A stretch of DNA of 64,000 bases from Pseudomonas iranensis. GTDB lineage: Bacteria; Pseudomonadota; Gammaproteobacteria; Pseudomonadales; Pseudomonadaceae. The notes beneath the pieces were generated by a model. That model saw only the letters and a list, made by a program, of their open reading frames with translations. It was not told where the DNA came from and made no database searches. The first letter of the stretch is position 1. Each line of letters opens with the position of its first letter. The translations under genes and the position numbers were made by a program. This document shows positions 50,997 to 61,670 of the stretch, piece by piece. The stretch spans positions 930,001 through 994,000 of the forward strand of contig NZ_CP077092.1 in assembly GCF_014268585.2 (NCBI RefSeq). Direction: 5' to 3'.

Positions 50997-51926
50997 ATGC
51001 TGCGTTTTGATGACTTGCAGTTGTTTGTTCGCGCGGCGGATCTGGGCAGCCTGTCGGCGGCGGCACGGGTGATGGACATGTCTGCGGCGGTGGCCAGCGC
51101 GGCGTTGAAGCGCATTGAGCAACAACTCGGTGCAAGGCTGCTGGCGCGGTCGACCCGCAGCCTGCGCCTGACCGCCGAGGGCGAAGGCTTTCTCGAATAT
51201 GCCCGCGCCGCCCTGAGCAATCTCGACGAAGGCCGTCGACTGCTCGCCAGCGGTCAGGATCAGGTCAGCGGGATTTTGCAGCTTTCGGCGCCCTCGGACT
51301 TCGGCCGCAATCTGCTGCTGCCGTGGCTCGACGCGTTCCAGCGTGAACATCCGAAACTGACGGTGCGCCTGCTGCTTGGCGACCGCATCGCCGACCTGTT
51401 CCGGCAACCGGTGGACATCGCCCTGCGCTACGGCGAGCCGGAAGATTCCAGCCTGATCGCCTTGCCCATCGCGCCACACAATCGCCGCGTGTTGTGCGCA
51501 TCTCCGGACTATCTGGCCCGGCATGGCGAACCGCGCCAGCTTGAGCAACTGGCCCAGCACAACTGCCTTTTGTACATGCTCGGCAGCCGCGTCCACGACC
51601 ACTGGAGTTTTCACGATGGCAAGCGCGAAGTCGGCCTGACCGTCAGCGGCGACCGCTTCAGCGATGACGCCGACGTCGTGCGGCTATGGGCGTTGGCCGG
51701 TGCCGGTATCGCCTACAAATCCTGGCTCGACGTCGGCGCCGATGTGCTCGCCGGACGCCTCAAAGTGCTGATGCCGGAACTGCTGTGTGAGCGCGCACCG
51801 CTGAATCTGTTGTGCGCCCATCGCGCACAGTTGAGTAAGCCGGTGAACCTGTTGAGGGAGATGCTCGCCAGCCGATGCGCCGAATTGAGTAGCCAATTTC
51901 CCGGTTTCCTCAAAGTTGATCATTAG
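50997..51926 (+). CDS. LysR-type transcriptional regulator
   Basis: 309 residues from ATG 50997. Winged HTH at residues 1-60 (LQLFVRAADLGSLSAAARVMDMSAAVASAALKRIEQQLG region) and a LysR substrate domain (GILQLSAPSDFGRNLLLPWL, PVDIALRYGEPEDSSLIA). The ABM/MDR pair is divergently transcribed 119 bp away, the usual arrangement of a LysR regulator with its target operon. The inducer is unknown. Confidence 0.93.
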   Translation: MLRFDDLQLFVRAADLGSLSAAARVMDMSAAVASAALKRIEQQLGARLLARSTRSLRLTAEGEGFLEYARAALSNLDEGRRLLASGQDQVSGILQLSAPSDFGRNLLLPWLDAFQREHPKLTVRLLLGDRIADLFRQPVDIALRYGEPEDSSLIALPIAPHNRRVLCASPDYLARHGEPRQLEQLAQHNCLLYMLGSRVHDHWSFHDGKREVGLTVSGDRFSDDADVVRLWALAGAGIAYKSWLDVGADVLAGRLKVLMPELLCERAPLNLLCAHRAQLSKPVNLLREMLASRCAELSSQFPGFLKVDH

Positions 51927-52242
51927 TCGCAGGCAATTAGAGAAATTTCTGTCAGGAACAATCGCCACCTGCCCAGGCCCAGGCGCAGGACGTCTGGCTT
52001 AACCCGCTTATACTAGCGCCCGCCTCATGCCTGCACTGACACCCGGCGCGCAGACCCCGTAACGCGTTGCCGGCTTTTGGTGACGGTTGCTATTTCTGCT
52101 TCCAGGTTGTGTGCCGGAGCAGCTGGTGTGGTGGCATCCCTTGCCACCGATCCAGGGCGATTTTCGCGTGTTGGCCGATGCCCCATAACCGGCCAGGATG
52201 TCTCCGAGCGGTAGACGATACGATTCAACAGGGAGTGAACAT
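51927..52242 (+). other. Intergenic region between LysR gene and ArsR-type gene
   Basis: 316 bp. A possible -10 box TATACT is seen at about 52009-52014. Small ORFs here lack support. No palindrome of the REP families and no clear operator was found. Confidence 0.4.
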
Positions 52243-52977
52243 ATGGAACATGCACCGTGCATCAGCCAGATCGCGACATTGCTGGCCGACCCCAAGCGCA
52301 GCGCGATGATGTGGGCGTTGATGGATGGCTCGGCCCGGCAAGCCGAAGAGCTGGCGCTGCTGGCCGGGCTCTCGCCGTCGTCGGCCAGTGCGCATCTGGG
52401 ACGCCTGTCCGCAGGGGGGCTGTTGAACATCGAAATGCGTGGGCGCAAACGCTTCTTTCGCCTGGCGGCACCGGAAATCGGCGCGGCGATCGAAGCACTG
52501 GCCAGCGCCACCATTGCCAGCGCGCCACGGCAAATCCCTGATGCGCTGAAACGCACGACTCCCATGGTCAGGCCGCAGGCGGCGCCGTCTTCGCTGTTGC
52601 GCGCGCGGTTCTGCGACGATCATCTGGGCGGTACCCTGGCGGCCGACCTGTATCAGCGCCTGCTCGATGCCGGCTGGATCGAACAGCTTGAGCAGCGGGT
52701 GGTGGTGACGCACAAGGGCTCCACCCGACTGGCCCAGCGCGGTGTGTTCATCCAGGCCCTGGCCCACCGCAACGTGCAGGTCGCCTGCGCCTGCCCGGAC
52801 TGGAGCGAGCGCCGTCCGCACATGGGCGGCTCACTGGGCGCGGCGCTGTTGCAGTTGTTCATGCAGTCCGGCTGGCTGACCTTGCCCAACGATTCCCGCG
52901 CCTTGCAGTTGACCGCCACCGGCCAGCGCGAAATCCATCGCTTTGCCAAGGAAACCGAGCTGGAAACAGCGTTCTAG
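52243..52977 (+). CDS. ArsR-type winged-helix transcriptional regulator, long form
   Basis: 244 residues from ATG 52243 with AGGGAG 8 bp upstream. The first ~95 residues are an ArsR HTH (ADPKRSAMMWALMDGSARQAEELALLAGLSPSSASAHL region, then MRGRKRFFRLA). A ~130-residue second domain follows, with CACPDWSERRPHMGGSLGAALL and ending QREIHRFAKE. Ordinary ArsR proteins are about 100 residues, so this belongs to a longer group with an effector-like C-terminal part. It probably controls the MFS gene 126 bp downstream. Confidence 0.88.
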   Translation: MEHAPCISQIATLLADPKRSAMMWALMDGSARQAEELALLAGLSPSSASAHLGRLSAGGLLNIEMRGRKRFFRLAAPEIGAAIEALASATIASAPRQIPDALKRTTPMVRPQAAPSSLLRARFCDDHLGGTLAADLYQRLLDAGWIEQLEQRVVVTHKGSTRLAQRGVFIQALAHRNVQVACACPDWSERRPHMGGSLGAALLQLFMQSGWLTLPNDSRALQLTATGQREIHRFAKETELETAF

Positions 52978-53103
52978 AGCGTTGCTCGGCGATGAGCTGA
53001 AGGCTGACGTCGTCCACGGCTGTGAACAGGTCGCATCCAGTACGACCTCTGAATGACCATCGCGCACACTCGATCCGGGGATTTTCCGGATGGGGAGCAC
53101 AAC

Positions 53104-54486
53104 ATGAATACACAACGCTCTAGTGCGGCTGAGCGCCTGGAACGGCTGCCGCTCAGCGGTTATCACCGCGTCATTTTCATCATCATCGCCTTGGCGTTTT
53201 TCTTCGACTCCATGGATCTGGCGATGATGACTTTCCTGCTCGGCTCGATCAAAGCCGAGTTCGGCCTGAGCAGTGCGCAAGCAGGGTTGCTGGCCAGTTC
53301 GAGCTTCTTCGGCATGGTGCTCGGGGCGTCGTTGTCAGGGATGCTCGCCGACCGCTTCGGGCGCAAACCGGTGTTTCAGTGGAGCATCGTGTTGTGGGGT
53401 GTGGCCAGTTACCTGTGTTCGACGGCGCAGACGGTGGAGACGCTGACGCTGTTTCGCATCCTGCTCGGAATCGGCATGGGCATGGAGTTTCCCATCGCAC
53501 AGTCGATGCTGTCGGAGCTGATTCCAGCACAACGGCGCGGGCGCTACATCGCCCTGATGGACGGCTTCTGGCCGCTGGGGTTTGTCGCGGCGGGCGTGCT
53601 CTCGTACTTCCTGCTGCCGCTGATTGGCTGGCGCGATATCTTCCTGGTACTGGCGGTGCCTGCGGTATTTGTCCTGGCGATCCGCTTTTTCATCCCTGAG
53701 TCGCCGCGCTGGCTGGAACAGGCCGGGCGCGAAGCCGACGCGGACAAAGTGTTGAACGGCATTGAAGCGCGGGTGCGTGCTTCGCTGGGCGGTGCGGCGT
53801 TACCGGAACCGGTTCGTTTGCCACGCACGGTGACGCCACCGGGCAATTTCTTCTCGGCGCTCAAGCAGATCTGGTCGCCGCAATATCGCCAGCGCACGAC
53901 GATGATCTGGAGCCTGTGGTTCTTCGCATTGCTGGGTTTCTACGGGCTGACTTCCTGGCTCAGCGCATTGCTGCAGCAGTCGGGTTTCGCCGTGACGCAA
54001 TCGGTGTATTACACCGTGCTGATCTCGCTCGGCGGGATTCCCGGCTTCCTCATGGCGGCGTGGCTGGTCGAGCGTTGGGGGCGTAAACCGGTGTGCATCG
54101 TCACCCTGCTCGGCGGCGGGGTGATGGCGTTTCTGTATGGGCAGAGCGCGGTGTTCGGCGGCAACGTGGCGCTGCTGATCGGTACCGGATTGTTGATGCA
54201 GTTTTTCCTGTTCGGCATGTGGGCGGTGCTCTACACCTACACGCCGGAGCTGTACCCGACTTCGGCACGGGCAACCGGCTCGGGATTCGCTTCGGCGATC
54301 GGCCGCGTCGGCTCGCTGCTCGGGCCACTGGTGACCGGGCTGGTGTTCCCGATTACCGGGCAGGGCGGGGTGTTCGCGCTGGGCGCGGCGTGCTTTGCGA
54401 TTGCGGCGGGCGTGGTGTGGCTGTTCGGGATGGAGACGCGGGGCAAGACCCTGGAAGAGCTGACCGAAGCGCAGCTATTCAAATAA
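53104..54486 (+). CDS. MFS transporter (aromatic acid / sugar porter type)
   Basis: 460 residues from ATG 53104 with GGGGAG 8 bp upstream. Twelve helices. Motif A is GMLADRFGRKPVFQWS; RGRYIALMDGFWPLGF and FIPESPRWLEQAGRE are characteristic of the SP/AAHS group; a second motif-A copy is WLVERWGRKPVCIV. Likely H+-coupled import of an organic acid or sugar. Same direction as the ArsR-type gene. Confidence 0.9.
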   Translation: MNTQRSSAAERLERLPLSGYHRVIFIIIALAFFFDSMDLAMMTFLLGSIKAEFGLSSAQAGLLASSSFFGMVLGASLSGMLADRFGRKPVFQWSIVLWGVASYLCSTAQTVETLTLFRILLGIGMGMEFPIAQSMLSELIPAQRRGRYIALMDGFWPLGFVAAGVLSYFLLPLIGWRDIFLVLAVPAVFVLAIRFFIPESPRWLEQAGREADADKVLNGIEARVRASLGGAALPEPVRLPRTVTPPGNFFSALKQIWSPQYRQRTTMIWSLWFFALLGFYGLTSWLSALLQQSGFAVTQSVYYTVLISLGGIPGFLMAAWLVERWGRKPVCIVTLLGGGVMAFLYGQSAVFGGNVALLIGTGLLMQFFLFGMWAVLYTYTPELYPTSARATGSGFASAIGRVGSLLGPLVTGLVFPITGQGGVFALGAACFAIAAGVVWLFGMETRGKTLEELTEAQLFK

Positions 54487-54497
54487 ACGCAGTACCC

Positions 54498-54588
54498 TGT
54501 GGGAGCGGGCTTGCCCGCGATGGGGCCAGCAAATTCAACATCTATGTTGACTGACAATCCGCTATCGCGGGCAAGCCCGCTCCCACAG
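54498..54588. repeat. REP pair, CGGGC/GCCCG stem type
   Basis: GGGAGCGGGCTTGCCCGCGA and TCGCGGGCAAGCCCGCTCCC face each other. The stem GCGGGC/GCCCGC differs from the GCGAGC/GCTCGC type by a paired change. It lies between the convergent MFS and deaminase genes. Confidence 0.9.
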
Positions 54589-54612
54589 GTATTGATGTGA
54601 TTTTGCAGTTGC

Positions 54613-55575
<963 letters not shown>

Positions 55576-55646
55576 TCATCAGGTGCAATGCCGGCATTCT
55601 ACAGAGGCTGGCCGCAACAATTGGCAAAACCTGACCAGGTGATCGA

Positions 55647-56612
55647 TCAAACCGCCTCTTGCTCGCGACGATAGGCATAGGTATCGGCGAAGCGCGACAG
55701 CAGGAATTGCGCACAGGTGGTGGTCGGATATTTCGCCGGATGCTGTGCGTCCTGGCAACCGGGCAGGCATTCGATTCGCGTGTCCGGGTGCGGTTCGGCG
55801 AAGAACGGCATCGAATAGCGATCCACGCCCAGCGGGCTGATCACCCGGTGCGGCGTCGAGCGATAACGGTCGTTGCTCCAGCGCGCCATCATGTCGCCGA
55901 GGTTGACCACGAACGTGCCGTCAATCGGTGGCGCGTCGATCCATTCGCCATTGACGTTCTTCACCTGCAAACCGCCGGCGCTGTCCTGATAGAGCAGGGT
56001 GATGCAGCCGTAATCGGTATGGGCGCCGGCACCTTGTTGCTCGGCGGAGCTGGCGGTGTGACGCGGCGGATAATGGATCATGCGCAACACGCTGACCGGG
56101 TCGACAAAGCGCGAATCGAAGAAGTCGCGCTCGATGCCCAGCGCAATGGTCATCGCCCGCAACAGGGTTTGCGCCAGCGCCTGCATGTCGAGGTAATGCT
56201 GCTCCATCAGCGTTTCCCAGCCGGGTTGCGCCGGATGCCGATTGGGGCCGCGCAAGGGTTTTTCCGCGAGCACCTCGGGATGTTCGTTCGGCAGGTGCAG
56301 GCCCATGTCGAAGGTTTCTTTGAGGTCACTGGGTTTGTCCGGGTCCAGTTGCTCTGTGGCAATCGCGCCGTAGCCGCGATGGTGGCGGGTCTGAGTAATG
56401 TCGATCTTCAGTTTTTCTGCGGCTGGCAATGCAAAGAAGCGCTGGGCGTGATCGAGCAGGGCGTCGATGCGCTGCGCCGAGATCGGATGGCCCTTGATGT
56501 AGAAAAAGCCCCACTCGCGACAGGCTTGGTCGATTTGTTCGGCCACCGCAGGCCAGGCGTTTTCGTCGTCGCTATAGAGTGGGCTGATATCAATGATCGG
56601 AAGCTGATCCAT
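55647..56612 (-). CDS. Isopenicillin-N-synthase-like 2-oxoglutarate/Fe(II) oxygenase
   Basis: 321 residues from ATG 56612, preceded by AAGGA; ATG 56642 is a longer in-frame option. N-terminal DIOX_N domain (PIIDISPLY, CREWGFFYIKGHPI) and the jelly-roll core with HTDYGCITLLYQD (His and Asp Fe ligands) and STPHRVISP (third His), plus the RYS motif binding 2-oxoglutarate. Corresponds to PA0147 by context. Its substrate is unknown, perhaps a modified purine or related catabolite. Confidence 0.9.
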   Translation of the reverse strand: MDQLPIIDISPLYSDDENAWPAVAEQIDQACREWGFFYIKGHPISAQRIDALLDHAQRFFALPAAEKLKIDITQTRHHRGYGAIATEQLDPDKPSDLKETFDMGLHLPNEHPEVLAEKPLRGPNRHPAQPGWETLMEQHYLDMQALAQTLLRAMTIALGIERDFFDSRFVDPVSVLRMIHYPPRHTASSAEQQGAGAHTDYGCITLLYQDSAGGLQVKNVNGEWIDAPPIDGTFVVNLGDMMARWSNDRYRSTPHRVISPLGVDRYSMPFFAEPHPDTRIECLPGCQDAQHPAKYPTTTCAQFLLSRFADTYAYRREQEAV

Positions 56613-56642
56613 ACACAATCCTTGAATACGCTGTGTTTCCAA

Positions 56643-56732
56643 TGTGGGAGCGAGCCTGCTCGCGAAGAGGGAGTGTCAGACAGCATTTTTGTTTAATGAC
56701 ACACCGCTTTCGCGAGCAGGCTCGCTCCCACA
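56643..56732. repeat. REP pair (GCGAG/CTCGC class)
   Basis: GGAGCGAGCCTGCTCGCGAA and TTCGCGAGCAGGCTCGCTCC face each other with about 40 bp between, separating the oxygenase gene and the BMP-type binding protein gene. Confidence 0.9.
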
Positions 56733-56757
56733 GGGTTTTGTGTGGTGAATCGGGGGA

Positions 56758-57831
56758 CTACTTCGGCATCTCGGCCTTCATGCCCTCAACGTAATAATTC
56801 ATCGAAGCCAGTTCCGCATTGGTCGCGCTCACGCCCGCCGGGATTTTTTCCACACCGGCCTGATCCTTGATCGGCCCGGTAAACGGCTGCAATGCGCCGC
56901 TCTTGATGTCGGCAATCAACTGCTCGGCTTCGGCTTTCACCGGCGCTGGCACCAGATCGCTGATCGGCAGCTCCACTGTGCCTTCCTTCAACCCGCCCCA
57001 GTAATCCTGGGATTTCCAGGTGTGATCGATCACGCTCTGCGTCGCCTGAATGTAGTGTGGCGCCCAGTCGTTGACGATCGAGGTCAGCACCGCTTTCGGG
57101 CCGAAGTGGGCCATGTCCGAGGCGTAGCCCACGGCATACACGCCACGCCGTTCGGCAGCCTGGATCGGCGCCGGGCTGTCGGTGTGCTGGAACACCACGT
57201 CGACGCCCTGATCGATCAGCGCGTTGGCGGCGTCGGCTTCCTTGCCCGGATCGAACCAGGAGTTGACCCACACCACTTTGATTTCGGTGCCAGGGTTGTA
57301 CTTGTTCAAAGCCAGCTGGATGGCGTTGATGTCGCGGATCACTTCCGGAATCGGGAACGAGGCGACGTAGCCGATCTTCTTGGTCTTGGTCATCTTCGCC
57401 GCGAGGAAACCGCCGACGTAACGGCCCTCGTAAGTGCGCGCCAGGTAGGTGCCGAGGTTTTTGTCCTGCTTGTAACCGGTGGCGTGTTCGAAAGTGACCT
57501 TGGGGAATTGCCTGGCGACTTTCACTGTCGGGTTCATGTAGCCGAAAGACGTGGTGAAGATCAGGTCATATTTGTCCTTGGCCATGTTGCGGATCACCCG
57601 CTCGGCGTCGGCGCCCTCGGCGACGTTTTCCACGTAGTTGGTGGTGATCTGCGTGCCGAGTTTTTCCGCCAGGGCCTTGCGCCCCTGTTCGTGCTGATAC
57701 GTCCAGCCGTGGTCACCGATCGGGCCGATGTAGACGAAACCGACCTTCAGCGGATCGGCAGCGCTGGCGCTCAGGCTGATTCCCAGACCGATGGCGGCGT
57801 ACAGCAGTTTGTGCAGCGGACGTATTGGCAT
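56758..57831 (-). CDS. BMP-family ABC transporter substrate-binding protein (nucleoside/purine type)
   Basis: 357 residues from ATG 57831 with GGAG upstream. A signal peptide is clear (LLYAAIGLGISLSASA). The BMP/PnrA fold is recognisable: LKVGFVYIGPIGDHGWTYQHEQGR, TTSFGYMNPTVKVARQFP, VDVVFQHTDSPAPIQAAERRG. BMP-type proteins bind purine nucleosides or bases. The matching permeases lie at 61947-63979, separated by ChaA, the deaminase and an SDR. It is likely part of the same purine uptake system. Confidence 0.92.
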   Translation of the reverse strand: MPIRPLHKLLYAAIGLGISLSASAADPLKVGFVYIGPIGDHGWTYQHEQGRKALAEKLGTQITTNYVENVAEGADAERVIRNMAKDKYDLIFTTSFGYMNPTVKVARQFPKVTFEHATGYKQDKNLGTYLARTYEGRYVGGFLAAKMTKTKKIGYVASFPIPEVIRDINAIQLALNKYNPGTEIKVVWVNSWFDPGKEADAANALIDQGVDVVFQHTDSPAPIQAAERRGVYAVGYASDMAHFGPKAVLTSIVNDWAPHYIQATQSVIDHTWKSQDYWGGLKEGTVELPISDLVPAPVKAEAEQLIADIKSGALQPFTGPIKDQAGVEKIPAGVSATNAELASMNYYVEGMKAEMPK

Positions 57832-57918
57832 GAACCCGAACTCCATTTTGTTGTGTGTGCTCAGGGCCAATGCAAATTGCTGACCAACAGGACAATAAAT
57901 AATCCACAACCGCAGTGC

Positions 57919-57993
57919 GGCCTTCGCGCGCAGGCTCGCTCCCACAGGGGGATCGCAGTTCAATGTGGGAGCGAGCCTGTTCGCGAAGAGGCC
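57919..57993. repeat. REP pair (GCGAG/CTCGC class, one stem imperfect)
   Basis: CTTCGCGCGCAGGCTCGCTCC and GGAGCGAGCCTGTTCGCGAA face each other. Both carry single changes in the inner arm that weaken the short stem. Located upstream of the BMP binding protein gene. Confidence 0.85.
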
Positions 57994-58119
57994 GGTATGG
58001 CCAATAAATGTGCATGCCTGAAATCAGTCGCCATGGTTTGGTGCGCAAAGATGTAACGAAACGTTAGCGGCGCGCGGCAGTCAGTAGCTTCATCAGCTCT
58101 TTTCGGCAAAAGGCCCGTC

Positions 58120-59211
58120 ATGCTCTCGATTCTCAAGCAAGAAAGCTTCCTGCTGCTGGCAGTCCTTGCCGCGTGCGTCGCTTATCCACTGGAACACTGG
58201 CTGCTGCACAGCGGCCAGATCGTCGCGCTGGGCGGCGGTCTGCTGCTGATCGCCTTTATCGTCGCCGCTTCGATGCGCGTCGCTCATCACGCCGAACTGC
58301 TGGCGGAAAAGGTCGGCGACCCCTACGGCACGATGATCCTCACGCTCTCGGCGGTGCTTGTCGAAGTGGTCATCCTGGCTATCATGATGAGCAACGAAGC
58401 CTCGGCAACGCTGGTGCGCGACACGATTTATTCAGCGGTCATGCTCGACATCAACGGCATCCTCGGCCTCGCCGCTTTGATGGGCGGGATCAAACACGGC
58501 GAGCAGTCCTACAACGACGACTCGGCGCGCAGCTACAGCGTGATGATCCTCACTGCGATGGGCGTGTCGATGGTGGTCCCGGAGTTTATTCCCGAGGCCA
58601 ACTGGAAGATGTATTCGGCGTTCACCATTGGCGCGATGATGGTGCTCTACGCGCTGTTCCTGCGCATGCAGGTCGGCCCGCACAGTTACTTTTTCAGCTA
58701 CAGCTATCCGGACAAACGGCGCAAGAAGGAGCCGGTCGAGCAGGAGCCGAAGCCGGTAAGCCTGGCGCTGTCGATCGGCATTCTGGTGTCGGGGGTAGTG
58801 ATCATCGGCGCACTGGCCGAGGTGATGTCCAAGACTCTCGATCTGGGCCTGGAAGGCACGGGCGCGCCGCCGGTGATCACGGCGATTCTGGTGGCAGCGA
58901 TTTCCGCCGCGCCGGAGATTCTCACCGCACTGCGTGCGGCACTGGCCAATCGCATGCAGTCGGTGGTCAACATTGCGATGGGCGCGTCACTGTCGACGGT
59001 GATTCTGACCGTACCGGTGATGGAAGCGATGGCGCTGTACACCGGCCAGCCGTTTCAAATGGCGATGACCCCAGTGCAAACGGTGATGATCTTCATCACC
59101 CTGATCGTCAGCGCGATCAACCTCAATGACGGCGAGACCAACGCCATTGAGGGCATGACGCACTTTGTGCTGTTTGCCACGTTCATCATGCTGTCGCTAC
59201 TGGGCCTTTAG
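58120..59211 (+). CDS. Ca2+/H+ antiporter, ChaA-like (CaCA family)
   Basis: 363 residues and eleven or so hydrophobic helices. The two alpha-repeat motifs of cation/Ca2+ exchangers are visible: GDPYGTMILTLSAVLVEVVILAIMM and AAISAAPEILTALRAALANRMQSVVNIAMGAS. An acidic pair lies in SYNDDSARSY. A cytoplasmic Lys/Glu-rich loop (PDKRRKKEPVEQEPKP) divides the halves. Probable exchange of Ca2+, Na+ or K+ for H+. It is monocistronic between REP pairs, and not obviously linked to the purine genes. Confidence 0.9.
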   Translation: MLSILKQESFLLLAVLAACVAYPLEHWLLHSGQIVALGGGLLLIAFIVAASMRVAHHAELLAEKVGDPYGTMILTLSAVLVEVVILAIMMSNEASATLVRDTIYSAVMLDINGILGLAALMGGIKHGEQSYNDDSARSYSVMILTAMGVSMVVPEFIPEANWKMYSAFTIGAMMVLYALFLRMQVGPHSYFFSYSYPDKRRKKEPVEQEPKPVSLALSIGILVSGVVIIGALAEVMSKTLDLGLEGTGAPPVITAILVAAISAAPEILTALRAALANRMQSVVNIAMGASLSTVILTVPVMEAMALYTGQPFQMAMTPVQTVMIFITLIVSAINLNDGETNAIEGMTHFVLFATFIMLSLLGL

Positions 59212-59227
59212 GGCTGGCAGATACCCA

Positions 59228-59318
59228 TGTGGGAGCGAGCCTGCTCGCGAAAACGATGTGTCATCCAACAAACATGTTGTCTGACACTCCCTCTTCGCGA
59301 GCAGGCTCGCTCCCACAG
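59228..59318. repeat. REP pair (GCGAG/CTCGC class)
   Basis: GGAGCGAGCCTGCTCGCGAA and TTCGCGAGCAGGCTCGCTCC, about 45 bp apart, between the convergent chaA-like and 8-oxoguanine deaminase genes. Confidence 0.9.
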
Positions 59319-59335
59319 TTTTCAACGGCGGTTAG

Positions 59336-60694
59336 TCAGGTACCGGCAATCAACTGCCGGGCCGCCTGGCTGTGATCGGCAATCAGCCCTTTCAGATCCA
59401 ACCCTTCAACCTGACCACCAACCACACGCCACTTGCCGCCAATCATCACTCGATCCGCCCGATCCGCGCCGCACAACAACAGCGCCGAAATCGGATCATG
59501 GCTACCGGAGAAACGCAGTTCATCGAGCTTGAACAACGCGAGATCCGCCTGTTTGCCGACGGCGATTTCGCCGATGTCAGTGCGACCGAGCAGGCTCGCC
59601 GAACCTTTGGTCGCCCAGCCCAGCACGCGCTCCGGGGTGATCTTTTCGGCGCCGTAACGCAGGCGCTGGATGTACAGAGCCTGACGCGCTTCGAGGATCA
59701 TGTTCGAGGCATCGTTGGACGCCGAACCGTCGACGCCAAGGCCGAACAGCGCGCCGGCGTCGGTCAGCTCGATGCTCGGGCAGATGCCGGACGCCAGGCG
59801 CATGTTCGAGCTTGGGCAGTGGCAGATGCCGGTACCGGCCTGGCCGAGGCGGGCGATTTCGTCGGGGTTGAAATGGATGCCGTGGGCCAGCCAGGTACGT
59901 GGGCCGAGCCAGCCGACGCTGTCCAGATAATCGACGGTGCGCAGACCGAAACGTTGCAGGCAGAAGTCTTCTTCATCAAGGGTTTCAGCGAGATGGGTGT
60001 GCAGACGCACATCGAGTTTGTTCGCCAGATCAGCGCTGGCCGACATGATTTCCGGGGTCACCGAAAATGGCGAACATGGCGCCAGGGCGATCTGGATCTG
60101 CGCGCCGTCGCCACGCTCGTGATACTCGTGAATCAGCCGCTGGCTGTCGTCGAGAATCACCTGACCTTCCTGCACCGTTTGTTGCGGAGGCAGGCCGCCG
60201 TCCTTCTCGCCAAGGCTCATCGAGCCGCGCGTGAGCATGGCGCGCATACCCAGTTCACGCACCGTTTCGACCTGCACGTCGATGGCATTTTCCAGACCAT
60301 CCGGGAACAGATAGTGATGGTCGGCAGCGGTGGTGCAACCCGAGAGCAGCAATTCGGCCAGCGCCACTTTGGTGGCGAGGGCGAGTTTTTCCGGGGTCAG
60401 CCGCGCCCATACCGGGTACAGGGTTTTCAGCCACGGGAACAGCGGCTGATTGACCACCGGCGCCCAGGCGCGGGTCAGGGTTTGATAGAAGTGATGGTGG
60501 GTGTTGATCAGGCCCGGCAGGATCACATGCTCGCGGGCATCGAACACTTCATTGCACGGCGCCGACGGCTGCTGACCGGCAGCGAGGACTTCGACGATGA
60601 CACCGTCTTGCACGACTAAACCGCCACGGGCATCAAGCTCGTTGGAGGTGAAAATGGCGAGGGGATTTTTTAACCAGGTACGGGTCGCAGGCAT
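59336..60694 (-). CDS. 8-oxoguanine deaminase (amidohydrolase)
   Basis: 452 residues. Amidohydrolase metal ligands: LPGLINTHHHFYQTLTRA near residue 65, RLHTHLAETLDE mid-protein, and GLGVDGSASNDAS with the C-terminal Asp. The sequence resembles P. aeruginosa PA0142, biochemically shown to deaminate 8-oxoguanine to uric acid. It connects oxidised-purine detoxification with purine catabolism. It is close to the BMP-type transport genes, as in PAO1. Confidence 0.92.
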   Translation of the reverse strand: MPATRTWLKNPLAIFTSNELDARGGLVVQDGVIVEVLAAGQQPSAPCNEVFDAREHVILPGLINTHHHFYQTLTRAWAPVVNQPLFPWLKTLYPVWARLTPEKLALATKVALAELLLSGCTTAADHHYLFPDGLENAIDVQVETVRELGMRAMLTRGSMSLGEKDGGLPPQQTVQEGQVILDDSQRLIHEYHERGDGAQIQIALAPCSPFSVTPEIMSASADLANKLDVRLHTHLAETLDEEDFCLQRFGLRTVDYLDSVGWLGPRTWLAHGIHFNPDEIARLGQAGTGICHCPSSNMRLASGICPSIELTDAGALFGLGVDGSASNDASNMILEARQALYIQRLRYGAEKITPERVLGWATKGSASLLGRTDIGEIAVGKQADLALFKLDELRFSGSHDPISALLLCGADRADRVMIGGKWRVVGGQVEGLDLKGLIADHSQAARQLIAGT

Positions 60695-60846
60695 TGTGGC
60701 CGGCTCCTCTGAAAGTTGGGTTCAGGGTTGCCAGCTCAGTGTTGCCCTGTCTGCTGATCCAGGGTCGCCGCGAACGACGAGGCGCGCAGTTTCAAACAAA
60801 TCGCCGCGCCGGGCAAGCGCCACCCGACCATTCACCATCATCCCCC

Positions 60847-60935
60847 TGTGGGAGCGAGCCTGCTCGCGAAGGCGTCCTGTCAGTCGATACAGATTTACCT
60901 GACAGATCGTATTCGCGAGCAGGCTCGCTCCCACA
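60847..60935. repeat. REP pair (GCGAG/CTCGC class)
   Basis: GGAGCGAGCCTGCTCGCGAA and TTCGCGAGCAGGCTCGCTCC face each other between the SDR stop and the deaminase promoter region. Confidence 0.9.
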
Positions 60936-60951
60936 TCGGGATTTTCAGTGC

Positions 60952-61638
60952 TTACCAGGGAATGGTTTCACCCTTGTAATTGACGAAGTGATGCCCGCCC
61001 TTGCCGGTGAATGCATTGACCTGGTCAATCAGCCCGCGAGTGCTGGTCTCTACATCCAAGTCAGCACCTTCGCCGCCCATGTCGGTCTTCACCCAGCCCG
61101 GGTGCAACGACAGTACGGTGAGTTTCTGTTCACCCAGTTGCGTGACAAAACTGTTGGTCATCGAATTCAGCGCCGCCTTGCTCGCCTTGTACAACGCCAG
61201 CTCCGGCGCGTCGGGCATGGTCACGCTGCCGAGCACCGAACTCATGAACGCCAGCACGCCGCTGCCGTCGCGGATCTGCCCGACGAAACGCTGGGCCAGA
61301 TTGATCGGCGCCACCGCGTTGGTGAAAAACAGTTGCCCGACCTCGGCCAGGGTCGCGCCGCCCGGCGTCTGCACGTCCGGGCCTTTGACCCCGGCGTTGA
61401 CGAACAACAGATCGAAGGTTTCGCCCTTGAGTTTCTGGCTCAGAGCGATCACCGCTTGCTGATCATCCATGTCGAGCTTCTCGATGCGCACGTCACCCAG
61501 CGCTTGCAGCGCCTCGGCCTTCTGCGGATTGCGCACCGTCGCGGTGACCTGCCAGCCATCGCCCAGCAGGGTCTTCACCAGACCGAGGCCCAAGCCGCGG
61601 GAGGCGCCGATGATCAGTGCGTTTTTTGCCTGAGACAT
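60952..61638 (-). CDS. Short-chain dehydrogenase/reductase (SDR), C-factor-like
   Basis: 228 residues from ATG 61638 with AAGGAA 9 bp upstream. NAD(P) motif LIIGASRGLGLGLVKTLL, NAG motif FVNAGVKGPD, catalytic Ser in FMSSVLGSV and YxxxK in LALYKASKAALNSM. The ending HPGWVKTDMGGEGADLDVETSTRG is typical of the CsgA/YciK-like group. Substrate unknown. The gene interrupts the purine transport cluster and may be unrelated to it. Confidence 0.9.
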   Translation of the reverse strand: MSQAKNALIIGASRGLGLGLVKTLLGDGWQVTATVRNPQKAEALQALGDVRIEKLDMDDQQAVIALSQKLKGETFDLLFVNAGVKGPDVQTPGGATLAEVGQLFFTNAVAPINLAQRFVGQIRDGSGVLAFMSSVLGSVTMPDAPELALYKASKAALNSMTNSFVTQLGEQKLTVLSLHPGWVKTDMGGEGADLDVETSTRGLIDQVNAFTGKGGHHFVNYKGETIPW

Positions 61639-61670
61639 GATGGGTTTCCTTGAAAGTCAGCATTCAGGAT